Assembly (NCBI GenBank): GCA_024278835.1
Contig: JAJRSK010000029.1
Location: 62,001 to 126,000 of the forward strand
Source: Campylobacterales bacterium
Lineage (GTDB): Bacteria; Campylobacterota; Campylobacteria; Campylobacterales; QNZT01
DNA length: 64,000 nt
Reading direction: 5' to 3'
A program made the position numbers and the translations under genes. Position 1 is the stretch's first letter. Each line of letters opens with the position of its first letter. The notes beneath the pieces were generated by a model. The model saw only the letters and a program-made list of their open reading frames with translations. It did not search any database and was not told the origin of the DNA. Positions 58,301 to 64,000 of the stretch are shown one piece after another.

Positions 58301-59324
58301 GGCCATCAGCACAGAATCCACCCTTAGGTCCCCATGTCTGCTCTGCCCAGACATCTCCTTGTGATTTGTTACTATTATAGGTGTGTTTTGCAGGAAAAGT
58401 TTTGGAATCCACAATAACAAAATAGTCACCATCTTCGACATCAAAATGATACTTTCCATTACCTATGCTGTTTTCATCTGCTGAATCGACTAAGGTATCT
58501 AATTCATCTATCTGCCCATTTCCGTTATCTTTATAGAGATAAACATTTACTTTATTTTTAGAGACTTGATCACCTGAAGCATTGTTGATATGCTCATCAC
58601 CATCGGCAAATAAGTCACCAGAAATATCTTCAAAGATAGTCCCTTCTATACGGTGCGTTGGCGCAGCTATTATATTTTCATCATTATAAGAGACATTTTT
58701 AAAATATAAAGAGTTGTATCTATCCCGTCCATAAGCATTTTTTGCTCCGATACGATAGACTATTTTTGAGACATTATCATAAGTGGCTGTGATGATATTT
58801 CTAGTCTCTGTTACAGTAATACCCGATACATTTGCTGTATTTTCGGGAATGACATATAAGCCAACGTCATCATTACTTACACGCAACCTAGTAGGGTTTT
58901 CTAAACTATATGAAGAAGGAGATGATAAAGAAATATACTCTTTAATACTGCCACCATTTCCATCGATATCTGCACCTGTAGCTTTAAATGAGATTGATTT
59001 AAGATTCGTTGTGCCTGCTTCTACAAAAGAGATTTCAAAGTCAACACTTGAGTTACTATTATATCCTGATTTTAGTGTTGGCTGAAACGCATCACCTAGA
59101 CCTAAATTATCTTTATCGAGTTCTTTAACACTTGCACCATGATTAAACTTTAGTATTTTGACTAAAGCATCTATATTTGAAGTAACATTCCTAAATCTAT
59201 AAACCGCACCCACGCTCTTAGAAGAACCGGACTCTAGACTCGGATTTTTAAAGCTAAGTTCTGTTGCCAAGGCTTGCAAGGAAAAGAACAGCAGTAAGAG
59301 TGGAATAAGAAATATTTTTTTCAT
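52371..59324 (-). CDS. Giant exported protein: SdrD-B, beta-helix, two LamG, propeller, GEVEDY, MshQ-like end
   Basis: The start at 59324 (MKKIFLIPLLLLFFSLQALA, a signal peptide) has AGGT eight bases upstream; the longer frame from 59372 would begin inside the promoter. The 2317-residue product holds a beta-sandwich N-terminus, an SdrD-B domain (about 228-390, HRIEGTIFED), a right-handed beta-helix (about 475-745, runs of N-N-x-I), two LamG domains (about 888-1110 and 1125-1330), a DUF6923-like propeller (about 1338-1570), a GEVEDY domain (1585-1780) and a MshQ/DUF6701-like C-terminus. Its last 70 residues parallel the gene at 46717, so the two are paralogues by shared modules. It looks like a surface adhesin or carbohydrate-binding protein; no pilus genes are nearby. 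Confidence 0.82.
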   Translation of the reverse strand: MKKIFLIPLLLLFFSLQALATELSFKNPSLESGSSKSVGAVYRFRNVTSNIDALVKILKFNHGASVKELDKDNLGLGDAFQPTLKSGYNSNSSVDFEISFVEAGTTNLKSISFKATGADIDGNGGSIKEYISLSSPSSYSLENPTRLRVSNDDVGLYVIPENTANVSGITVTETRNIITATYDNVSKIVYRIGAKNAYGRDRYNSLYFKNVSYNDENIIAAPTHRIEGTIFEDISGDLFADGDEHINNASGDQVSKNKVNVYLYKDNGNGQIDELDTLVDSADENSIGNGKYHFDVEDGDYFVIVDSKTFPAKHTYNSNKSQGDVWAEQTWGPKGGFCADGHGGTKVLGVAGACYGGRRSGISDDISNIENAEHIALVHLIGADVSDVDFGFSFNVMTTDKDNDDDNSQNHSSQGTFRQFIQNANAISGENHLLVMPLDSKVLKIRLESPLPRISDDGLVLDGLVADTTVGHSGDVVGAGDDGIEASGDENHLPSYKTTKLEIDANDKIEMVNSTLGGVIVIDADNVHIRHIALFNGTKDNQEGASKVAGILVNSGANSVISENLLGVRADGSDAGAGKRLNNAIFQNTTNVTVMRDNYIAYTVYGGIWAGNNAYIAGNDFYKASMTATGDAITTEESQGSDIIIENNRIEGAAAYGIESWNSPSVVTIRNNTLIANGQDNSEENLGENGAIRIYGENNTIEKNVIKNHSAAAIVLVGDKNQNKISKNVTYNNGGLSIDIDKRTSGNRNGDGVNANDGVKQGSKANEELDYPVFTHISKDASTLHLEGYVGTIGKKIKEKMHIELYKADNDANNVGEIEEGDGQDTAHGEGRYYINEFVTKDDGTFSVDVDVPAVVNVEGTDILTAIARDSANNSSEFGSNYPLNYAQSLPEAKLEYRLDECAWHGIVDEVKELNGHHATAKNNARTDNDAIVNRSGYFTGESYIDAGDILNDINDTFTIIAWVKPSKLTNDATNHKTKNTLFAKASDGHNDNLEIGINPNGSLHVYLDTKGRDTQVNIGNGISVDAWHFVAVSYDGNSLKVTIDENDFTDTTTWKNGGKLDQAKGSPFTIGASLHINNYFQGGIDEVKVYSTVLNASDVTSIYHNEKSAKNSDGSERDVSACPTSQYRFESCAWYGKEGEVIDTIGNSAGQALNGAQTDEGGQVGRYALFSGKEYIKAESDFNLRDDFTISFWINPASVERTTSYMAVLSKQIEVYLTKDNKLNVNLKNDSINPDSLTSQHALVADSWSHVILQKNADKITWYINGSKDSDTSISSLTENGLDDIMIGKTNWDGAALFQGKIDEVLFFTMAIDQTKRDALYHNELAGKNYDGSPRVEKTCLAPIGCKEEAIIIDDNKYVFEVDLATGTNQRYEMDASAGGINGFGMNKKDGYIWGYNQTKKDGTLLRVGKTKAGDYAQEVFGPIDALKGKGFYVGDIDDDGQLYLYGGGRIYIIDIDPQSDTFLSLLDNFSVGSIAIADMAFNPIDKQLYAIEKDNDLYKIDLTSKHTKLIKNNAVDAATDTFGSSFFDAAGFFYAIKNTSRDIYRIDLSDKENIRSLKFSSLINSDVKHVNIDGGRCNDKPIYIDYGDAPDTSTYNSGDGTSMLNYKTLTSDNGPRHKIPQTGAKLFFGAGLWADNVSSESDAKEGNLDNDNGIVGGIKPLFTSMYHYSLTMAVQNDTNKTANVVGWIDFNRNGRFEMVEGVSKRVFRKNSQVLTLTWSVPNDIQEGVTYARFRVTTDDMATLESDSYGIKNDGEVEDYEIIIKRGSLYDAWDMDSNLTSRNIRTKIVNEDISLHIASVNRTGSDLTENVFTNIKAGLFSKDDNSMLHDFVDVNFTKANPYTVDFGKISKASKYTYVKISYLNESNITKEVNATDAFAIRPKRYDMTIQTPGGLVAGRDFNITIKALDALGGTVPNYDENVSVYKLDYNETLIANGHGCVRGILTAPNVAFTHGVATIVSQYDNVGQLDLKAYEVKDADTEFAVVDKNDGSNEHRYIVDDSLQTPKFSPSNIAMSWDFKNGSSLYTFYDSNLSEMAAPLTVKIKAQDENNVTVTNFRDGCYAEDVTVKIDFDIEGVAQSITPQIDSAVAYTVPLTDVASKTFSFKVLKGGFSDGEGNETVRINFQRVNNKALEPMKFTITDINTTTTGGVSSADDEDKGVTFVYLRAHVSDQSVIGKSMQAHVDYEVYSKESDRALFGLASAPESKDSINWYIITPDTNMDYHDAKSVFDTGVTVAHTSRDMITIEVETLPHSNIIRYTPSFGYLRYDRYSTIVKDQHFKIRFNPDSAKWTGKGDLGMIVDQKAYKGNGEQKIDW

Positions 59325-59355
59325 CGATTTACCTAAAAAAGTTTTATTGAAACTA

Positions 59356-59382
59356 ATATCGACAATTTTCAAAAAAACTTTA
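59356..59382 (-). promoter_or_regulatory. Candidate sigma-28 (FliA) promoter, best match
   Basis: On the minus strand TAAAGTTT begins at 59382 and GTCGATAT occupies 59363-59356, with 15 bases between TAAA and the -10 box. This is the closest match in the window to the sigma-28 consensus. Predicted start of transcription is near 59349, giving a 25-base leader before the ATG at 59324. Confidence 0.66.
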
Positions 59383-59399
59383 ACAAAGGTAAAATATTT

Positions 59400-60662
59400 T
59401 TATACAGCTAAAGTATAAAGTTTTTTCCTATCGCTTGAGCTTGAGAGTCCTAGTGCCATGCGGTACTTGGTGATGGTGCGTCGTCCTAGTTTGATATCAA
59501 ACTTAGACTCGACAAGGGAGAGTATCTTGTTGTCTGAGAGAGGTTTTGCAGTATCTTCTGCTTTGATGACTTGGGCTATGTACTCTTTTATCTCTGTATT
59601 TGAGGTGTCGTTGTCTTCATTGACAGCAAGGGCAAAAAAACTTTTTATGGGAAAGACACCACGCGAACATGAGATATATTTGTTAGAGATGGCGCGAGAT
59701 ATGGTAGAGTGGTGACGATCTAACTCCCCTGCCAAGTCATCTAACTTCATCGGTTTTATCGCACCCCCTTGGAAAAACTCATACTGATATTCTACTATCA
59801 TGATAGCGATCTTTGTCAGTGTCGCCTTACGCAAATCTAGGGCATCTACTAGGGCTGTTGCCTCTTTTATCTTGTTTTTCACAAAGTCAAACTTCTCATC
59901 CAAGCCACCCTTGTCGATGATGATTTCAGGGTAGTAGGCATCATTGAGTCGGACTTTTATCTCGCTATTTTTCTCTTCTATGAAGATATCTGGGATGATT
60001 TGATACTGTTCTTTATGGTAGTGGATGGCTGGGGGATTATGGAACTTCTTGATGACGCGAAGGGCATCATTAAAGTGTTCGTGCTTTTGATAAATCTCCA
60101 AATTTTCAAAATCTTCAATCATCATGATAGAAGTTTTATAGACAGCATCATCCAAGTCAAAATTATTAAGCTGAAAAAGAAAAGATTCCAACAAGTCCGT
60201 CGCCCCAACCCCACTTGGTTCTAAGTAGGCAAAACGCTGACGCACCCGCTCAAATGTCGCCACATCCACACCCAACTCTTTTGCTAAATCTGCAGAATCC
60301 ACATCAAAGTAGCCATTGTCATTGATGTTTTCGATGATAGCATAAGCGATATCTTTAGACTTTGATGTGGGAAATAGTGGTGAAACTATCTGTTCGTAGA
60401 GTTTATCATACAGAGATTGCGTCGAAGTCGTCAATGCTTCTATCTCTGCAGAGATAGAGTTTTTTGTACTTTGGTGTTCTGACTTTTTCTTGTGACTTTG
60501 GGGGACTTCTTGTCCTGCTTTTATCTCGACAAAGGGATTCTCTTTGGCGAATTTATCTAACTCCTCTTTGAGCGACTCGATATCGGCTTGTAGGATAGGA
60601 AGCCAATTTCGCATCGTCTGAGAAAGTTTTCCCTTTTGAGTAACACTCTGTCTTAATTTCAC
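59400..60662 (-). CDS. rpoN: RNA polymerase sigma-54 factor
   Basis: The 420-residue alternative sigma factor needs enhancer-binding ATPases and in Campylobacterota drives middle flagellar genes and others. The N-terminal activator-binding region is present ([22 protein letters not shown]), followed by an acidic linker, the core-binding domain (about 90-230), an HTH region ([20 protein letters not shown], about 310) and a C-terminal RpoN-box region with [15 protein letters not shown], a variant of the usual ARRTVAKYRE box. The start is GTG at 60662, overlapping the lptB stop by four bases. tsaE-lptB-rpoN is a conserved order in the phylum. Confidence 0.93.
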   Translation of the reverse strand: MKLRQSVTQKGKLSQTMRNWLPILQADIESLKEELDKFAKENPFVEIKAGQEVPQSHKKKSEHQSTKNSISAEIEALTTSTQSLYDKLYEQIVSPLFPTSKSKDIAYAIIENINDNGYFDVDSADLAKELGVDVATFERVRQRFAYLEPSGVGATDLLESFLFQLNNFDLDDAVYKTSIMMIEDFENLEIYQKHEHFNDALRVIKKFHNPPAIHYHKEQYQIIPDIFIEEKNSEIKVRLNDAYYPEIIIDKGGLDEKFDFVKNKIKEATALVDALDLRKATLTKIAIMIVEYQYEFFQGGAIKPMKLDDLAGELDRHHSTISRAISNKYISCSRGVFPIKSFFALAVNEDNDTSNTEIKEYIAQVIKAEDTAKPLSDNKILSLVESKFDIKLGRRTITKYRMALGLSSSSDRKKLYTLAV

Positions 60663-61384
60663 AGTTTAAAATCCTCACCCAGATAATGTTTTTTAACAAG
60701 TGGATTTTCAAATACTTCCCTAGAAGTTCCCTCCGCCAACAGTGCCCCAGACTTTATCACATAGGCTCTATCACAGATAGCCAAAGTTTCTCGGACATTA
60801 TGATCAGTGATAAGCACACCAATGCCAAGTTCTTTTAAATCTCTCACGATACTCTGTATATCATGTACAGCCAGAGGATCTACACCCGCAAAAGGCTCAT
60901 CCAAAAGGACAAAATCAGGCTCTATCGCTAGACACCGTGCTATCTCACAACGCCGTCTTTCCCCACCAGAGAGGCTCACCCCCAAGCGGTCACGAATTGG
61001 TTCGATATTGAGAAGTTGCAAAAGCTTTTCTACTTTTTTATGCTGATCTCTTCTGTTTTTGGTGAGAAGTTCTACTGCTAACATGAGATTGTCTTCAACA
61101 CTTAGTTCTTTAAAGATACTAGACTCCTGTGGTAGATACCCTATCCCTCTCTTGGCTCTCTTATGAAGAGGCATACTTGTGATATCTTCACCATCTAAAA
61201 ATATCGTCCCACTTGTAGGCGCGATGAGCCCACATATCATATAAAAGGTGGTCGTTTTTCCTGCACCATTTGGACCTAGTAGTCCTACAATTTCACCCGA
61301 ATTGACCTCCAAGGAAAAGTCATGAATGATTTGCGTCTTTTTGATTGACTTGACTAAATTTATCGCTTTGAGATTATGCTGCAT
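60659..61384 (-). CDS. lptB: LPS export ABC transporter ATP-binding protein
   Basis: LptB powers extraction of lipopolysaccharide from the inner membrane with LptFG. The 241-residue ATPase has Walker [19 protein letters not shown] (about 36), Q-loop [11 protein letters not shown] signature [16 protein letters not shown] (about 137), Walker [14 protein letters not shown] and the H-loop TDH. The closing LGEDFKL is typical of the family. It overlaps tsaE by 11 bases at its start and rpoN by four at its end, so the three are translationally linked. Confidence 0.94.
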   Translation of the reverse strand: MQHNLKAINLVKSIKKTQIIHDFSLEVNSGEIVGLLGPNGAGKTTTFYMICGLIAPTSGTIFLDGEDITSMPLHKRAKRGIGYLPQESSIFKELSVEDNLMLAVELLTKNRRDQHKKVEKLLQLLNIEPIRDRLGVSLSGGERRRCEIARCLAIEPDFVLLDEPFAGVDPLAVHDIQSIVRDLKELGIGVLITDHNVRETLAICDRAYVIKSGALLAEGTSREVFENPLVKKHYLGEDFKL

Positions 61385-61778
61385 GGATAATGTACTCCCT
61401 TTTATAAGAGGCAGGTTTTATCTCTATCATGATAGAGTCAAATCCATATGTTTGTAAAATTGTTTCCAACTTCTCATCTGCCCACTCAATGAAATGATAC
61501 CCCTTCTTTTCGAGATTTTCCAACAAGCCACTCTCGATAAACTTTGCTGTACCTTCATTGTAGATATCATAGTGATAGACCCTATCCCCATAGACATTCA
61601 TCACAGAAAATGTCGGTGAAGTCGCCTCCTCATCCAGTCCCAAAAACTTTACAAACGCCTTGACAAGTGTCGTTTTGCCACTTGCCAAATCTCCTTTTAA
61701 AAGCACAATTCCCCCCTCTGGTAAATATTCTACGATGCGATGAATCACATCATCTAAAGAGTCTAAATCTCTTATCAT
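61374..61778 (-). CDS. tsaE: tRNA threonylcarbamoyladenosine biosynthesis ATPase
   Basis: TsaE works with TsaB and TsaD to form t6A37 in ANN-decoding tRNAs. The 134-residue product has Walker [19 protein letters not shown], followed by [13 protein letters not shown] and YHYDIYN, then [10 protein letters not shown] place the start at the ATG at 61778, which overlaps the trpD stop (ATGA) within a TATCATGATA palindrome; the frame open to 61823 is spurious extension into trpD. Another palindrome near the 3' end encodes Ile-Met-Ile. Confidence 0.93.
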   Translation of the reverse strand: MIRDLDSLDDVIHRIVEYLPEGGIVLLKGDLASGKTTLVKAFVKFLGLDEEATSPTFSVMNVYGDRVYHYDIYNEGTAKFIESGLLENLEKKGYHFIEWADEKLETILQTYGFDSIMIEIKPASYKREYIIHAA

Positions 61779-62764
61779 GATAGTTGATTTGATATTTTGA
61801 TGATTTTTTCTAGATGCGCCCAAGCCTTGCCCGTATCAAGCGTATCTCTTGCTATCTCTAACCCCTCTTGTATATCTCTTGCTTTGCCATCAACTATCAA
61901 AGCAGCAGCACTGTTGATAAGTACGATATCTCTTTTGGCATCTTTTATCGCCCCCTTAAGGATACCCTGCGTGATGATGGCATTCTCTTTGGCATCACCC
62001 CCCTCAATCGCTTCTTTAGGCGCGATGTTTAAGCCATACGCCTCTGGGTCAATGATGATATCTTCACTTCGTCCTTCTTTAAGTACCGTAGCATAAGAGA
62101 TGTCGCAGATAGATATCTCATCCATCCCATCACGAGAACTTACGACCATTGCACTCTTACTGCCCAAAATCTCCAAAGCAGAAGATATCTTATGGATATA
62201 GCTATCTGAAAATACCCCAATGAGCTGTTTTTTTACCCCAGCAGGATTGGTCAAAGGCCCCAAGATATTGAAAATCGTACGATGGGGAAGTGACTTTCTT
62301 ATCGGCATGATATACTTCATCGCAGGATGGTGATTTTGCGCAAACATAAAGGTAAACCCTACCTCTTCTAGCATCTTAACTTGCGCTGTTGGTGAAAGAT
62401 TTAAGTTGATATCTAACACTTCTAACATGTCCGCTGAACCACTTTTTGAGGTGATAGAGCGATTTCCATGTTTGGCGACATACGACCCACTCGCAGCAAG
62501 TAGCAAAGAGACTGTCGTAGAGACATTAAAACTATTGCTTTTATCCCCACCTGTGCCACAGTTATCAATCAGTTTATCTTGCAACGCTTTACTCACAGGG
62601 AGTTTGACAGCGTGTTCTCTCATCACTTTTGCCGCTGCTGCTATCTCTGCCGCACTCTCCCCATCATGATAGAGTGAGACTAAGAGTTCTTTTGCCTCAT
62701 TCTCTGCCATCTTCCCCTCAAAAAGTTTTTCAAAGGTCATCACCGCGTCATTGTAATCCATCAT
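61775..62764 (-). CDS. trpD: Anthranilate phosphoribosyltransferase
   Basis: It joins anthranilate to PRPP in tryptophan synthesis. The 329-residue product has the PRPP loop DNCGTGGDKSNSFNVST (about 67), KHGNRSITSKSGSADMLE (about 98) with the KHGN motif, and HPAMKYIMPIRKSLPHRTIFN (split here near residues 150-170), all conserved. It overlaps the S4-domain gene at its start and tsaE at its end (ATGA each). No other trp gene is in the window. Confidence 0.95.
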   Translation of the reverse strand: MMDYNDAVMTFEKLFEGKMAENEAKELLVSLYHDGESAAEIAAAAKVMREHAVKLPVSKALQDKLIDNCGTGGDKSNSFNVSTTVSLLLAASGSYVAKHGNRSITSKSGSADMLEVLDINLNLSPTAQVKMLEEVGFTFMFAQNHHPAMKYIMPIRKSLPHRTIFNILGPLTNPAGVKKQLIGVFSDSYIHKISSALEILGSKSAMVVSSRDGMDEISICDISYATVLKEGRSEDIIIDPEAYGLNIAPKEAIEGGDAKENAIITQGILKGAIKDAKRDIVLINSAAALIVDGKARDIQEGLEIARDTLDTGKAWAHLEKIIKISNQLS

Positions 62765-63009
62765 GATAACTCCTTGACATACTCATCTTTTTTGCTTTTT
62801 GGGATAGATTTTGTCACTGGGATTTGTAATACTTCGTATCTAACTACCTTTTCTAAAAAATTGATGGTGATAATATCGCCCACTTTGACATCCTTGGCTG
62901 GCTTGCAAACAACATCATTGATATAAACTACTTTACTTTTGCACATATCTTCACTTACAGCGCGACGCTTGGTGATGTTCACACTGTTTAGAAACTTATC
63001 AATTCTCAA
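62761..63009 (-). CDS. S4-domain RNA-binding protein (Hsp15/RqcP-like)
   Basis: The 82-residue product is almost entirely an S4 domain: RIDKFLNSVNITKRRAVSEDMC, then KVVYINDVVCKPAKDVKVGDII. Small free-standing S4 proteins bind the large ribosomal subunit in rescue or quality control (HslR, RqcP) or RNA more generally; which role applies here is not decided. The start is TTG at 63009 with AGG eight bases upstream. It overlaps trpD by four bases and diverges from argG. Confidence 0.85.
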   Translation of the reverse strand: MRIDKFLNSVNITKRRAVSEDMCKSKVVYINDVVCKPAKDVKVGDIITINFLEKVVRYEVLQIPVTKSIPKSKKDEYVKELS

Positions 63010-63113
63010 TTTTAAAACCTAATCTTTTTATTTAAGCTTATCTTATAATTAAAAGTTTTAAATCTTGTTGAAAATTAGCTAAAAATTAAATTAATTAAAG
63101 CTTTTAAAAATCC

Positions 63114-63143
63114 TATCATGATATAAACTTTTTTAGATAAAAT
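63114..63143 (+). promoter_or_regulatory. Probable argG promoter overlapping a palindrome copy
   Basis: A TAAAAT -10 box at 63138-63143 lies 54 bases before the argG ATG. The -35 position coincides with the TATCATGATA copy at 63114-63123. Epsilon-type sigma-70 promoters often lack a clear -35, so the -10 call is the stronger part. Confidence 0.35.
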
Positions 63144-63196
63144 ACGCACAAAGGGCACCTCTAAAAACCCTAAATTATAATGAAGGCAGATTAAAG

Positions 63197-64000
63197 ATGA
63201 AAAAAGAAGTTAAAAAAGTCGTTCTCGCTTATAGTGGTGGACTCGATACAAGTATCATTCTCAAATGGCTCCAAGATGAGTATCACTGTGAAGTCGTCAC
63301 CTTTACAGCAGACATTGGGCAAGGAGAAGAGGTAGAACCCGCACGCCAAAAGGCTCTAGACTTGGGAATCAAGCCAGAAAATATCTTTATTGAAGATTTA
63401 AGAGAAGAGTTTGTCAAAGAGTATGTTTTTCCTATGTTTCGTGCCAATGCCATTTATGAGGGAGAGTATCTCCTAGGTACTTCCATCGCCAGACCACTCA
63501 TCGCTAAGCGTCAAGTAGAGATAGCACACAAAGTTGGTGCAGATGGTGTCAGTCATGGTGCGACGGGAAAAGGAAATGATCAAGTACGTTTTGAGATAGG
63601 ATATCTTTCTCAAGACCCTAGGCTTGTTATCATCGCTCCATGGAGAGAGTGGGATTTAAATTCTCGTGAAAAACTCTTGGCTTACGCAGCAGACCACGGT
63701 ATCAAAATCGATCAGAAAAAAGGGAAGTCTCCCTACTCTATGGATGCAAACCTTCTTCATATCTCCTACGAAGGACTCTTGCTAGAAGACCCAAATGCCG
63801 AACCAGAAGAGAGTATGTGGCGTTGGTCAGTAAGTCCAGAAAATGCCCCAGATGAAGCAGAATATATCGAAATCGGCTATGAAAAAGGTGACCCAGTCAC
63901 ACTAAATGGCAAAGCACTCTCGCCTGCTACAATGCTAGAGAGTCTCAATGCCCTTGGAAACAAACACGGTATTGGACGTATCGATATCGTAGAAAATAGA
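63197..64000 (+). CDS. argG: Argininosuccinate synthase, 3' end beyond window
   Basis: The visible 268 codons encode the N-terminal two thirds of the ATP-dependent ligase joining citrulline and aspartate in arginine synthesis. The PP-loop [15 protein letters not shown] (about 10) binds [14 protein letters not shown] (about 94) and [14 protein letters not shown] (about 115) are conserved substrate-binding blocks, and [16 protein letters not shown] follows (about 175). The ATG at 63197 fits the family start. The frame is open to the last base, so the gene is complete as far as seen. Confidence 0.96.
   Translation, partial: MKKEVKKVVLAYSGGLDTSIILKWLQDEYHCEVVTFTADIGQGEEVEPARQKALDLGIKPENIFIEDLREEFVKEYVFPMFRANAIYEGEYLLGTSIARPLIAKRQVEIAHKVGADGVSHGATGKGNDQVRFEIGYLSQDPRLVIIAPWREWDLNSREKLLAYAADHGIKIDQKKGKSPYSMDANLLHISYEGLLLEDPNAEPEESMWRWSVSPENAPDEAEYIEIGYEKGDPVTLNGKALSPATMLESLNALGNKHGIGRIDIVENR

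Larger units (their letters stand above)
644..63123. repeat. Dispersed palindrome TATCATGATA, about 42 copies
   Basis: Hand scan found exact copies starting at 644, 2322, 2343, 4988, 6554, 6965, 7314, 9531, 13509, 16642, 16890, 16954, 17368, 20040, 20064, 21364, 23704, 25380, 25620, 26559, 28695, 28878, 28973, 29267, 33029, 39303, 40729, 41236, 41311, 41593, 42067, 42218, 45298, 46326, 49575, 51598, 52222, 55461, 59796, 61425, 61773 and 63114. Many extend to CTATCATGATAG. Of these, 22 are read as Ile-Met-Ile, 11 as Tyr-His-Asp, 4 supply a start codon or stop/start junction and 5 are intergenic. The third reading frame contains TGA and is used only at gene ends. Single-mismatch copies also occur (for example near 28929, 34074, 43141, 62662). 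Function is unknown; the count could be off by a few. Confidence 0.93.

Noticed and set aside
61779..61823. Longer N-terminus of tsaE
   Set aside because: It lies wholly inside trpD, adds no family sequence, and the ATGA overlap at 61775-61778 gives the normal TsaE start.

Overview
The window is AT-rich, densely packed DNA from a member of the Campylobacterota (Epsilonproteobacteria), probably a Sulfurovum- or Sulfurimonas-like environmental lineage. The evidence is the tsaE-lptB-rpoN gene order, the long (about 400-residue) DapD, a CiaD-like acidic protein beside a small repeat protein, and an atpB followed by a short membrane protein. Genus is inference; there is no rRNA or tRNA gene here to anchor it. 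I see no CRISPR array, insertion sequence or prophage.

Layout. 1-7.3 kb: a partial unknown gene, an FMN-binding glutamate-synthase-like enzyme, a LysE-type exporter, a DEAD-box helicase and mfd. 7.3-14.6 kb: two large overlapping exported-protein genes (SdrD-B/DUF11/OmpA protein and a beta-barrel partner). 14.7-22.1 kb: a signalling block with a sensor kinase, a duplicated fragment of its ATPase domain, a response regulator, and, facing it, a CHASE2 adenylate cyclase overlapping a metallo-beta-lactamase-fold/GAF/HD-GYP phosphodiesterase. 22.2-30.1 kb: a FecR-domain protein, a 1742-residue lipoprotein with eleven Ig-like repeats, and a TPR/beta-barrel protein resembling Slam. 30.1-46.7 kb: mostly housekeeping genes on the minus strand (dapD, a broken DEAD-box helicase gene, gpsA, K+ channel and partner, gatB, GGDEF protein, atpB, TIGR02757, ABC permease, DUF2461, purU, CiaD-like, leuB, leuD, LOG). 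46.7-59.3 kb: two giant paralogous exported proteins with LamG, propeller, Calx-beta and MshQ-like parts. 59.4-64 kb: rpoN, lptB, tsaE, trpD, an S4-domain gene and the 5' part of argG.

Two signals cut across the gene list. First, the perfect palindrome TATCATGATA (often CTATCATGATAG) occurs about 42 times by hand count, where chance predicts fewer than one copy. It lies mostly inside genes, read as Ile-Met-Ile or Tyr-His-Asp, and also makes up start codons and stop/start junctions. This resembles the HIP1 phenomenon of cyanobacteria. Second, three of the large exported-protein units are preceded by exact TAAA-N15-(T/G)(C/T)CGATAT sequences, the form expected of sigma-28 (FliA) promoters; weaker versions precede the FecR gene and possibly others. 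Together with the cyclase/phosphodiesterase pair and the Slam-like protein, this suggests a surface-protein programme coordinated by cyclic-nucleotide signalling and an alternative sigma factor. That integration is inference.
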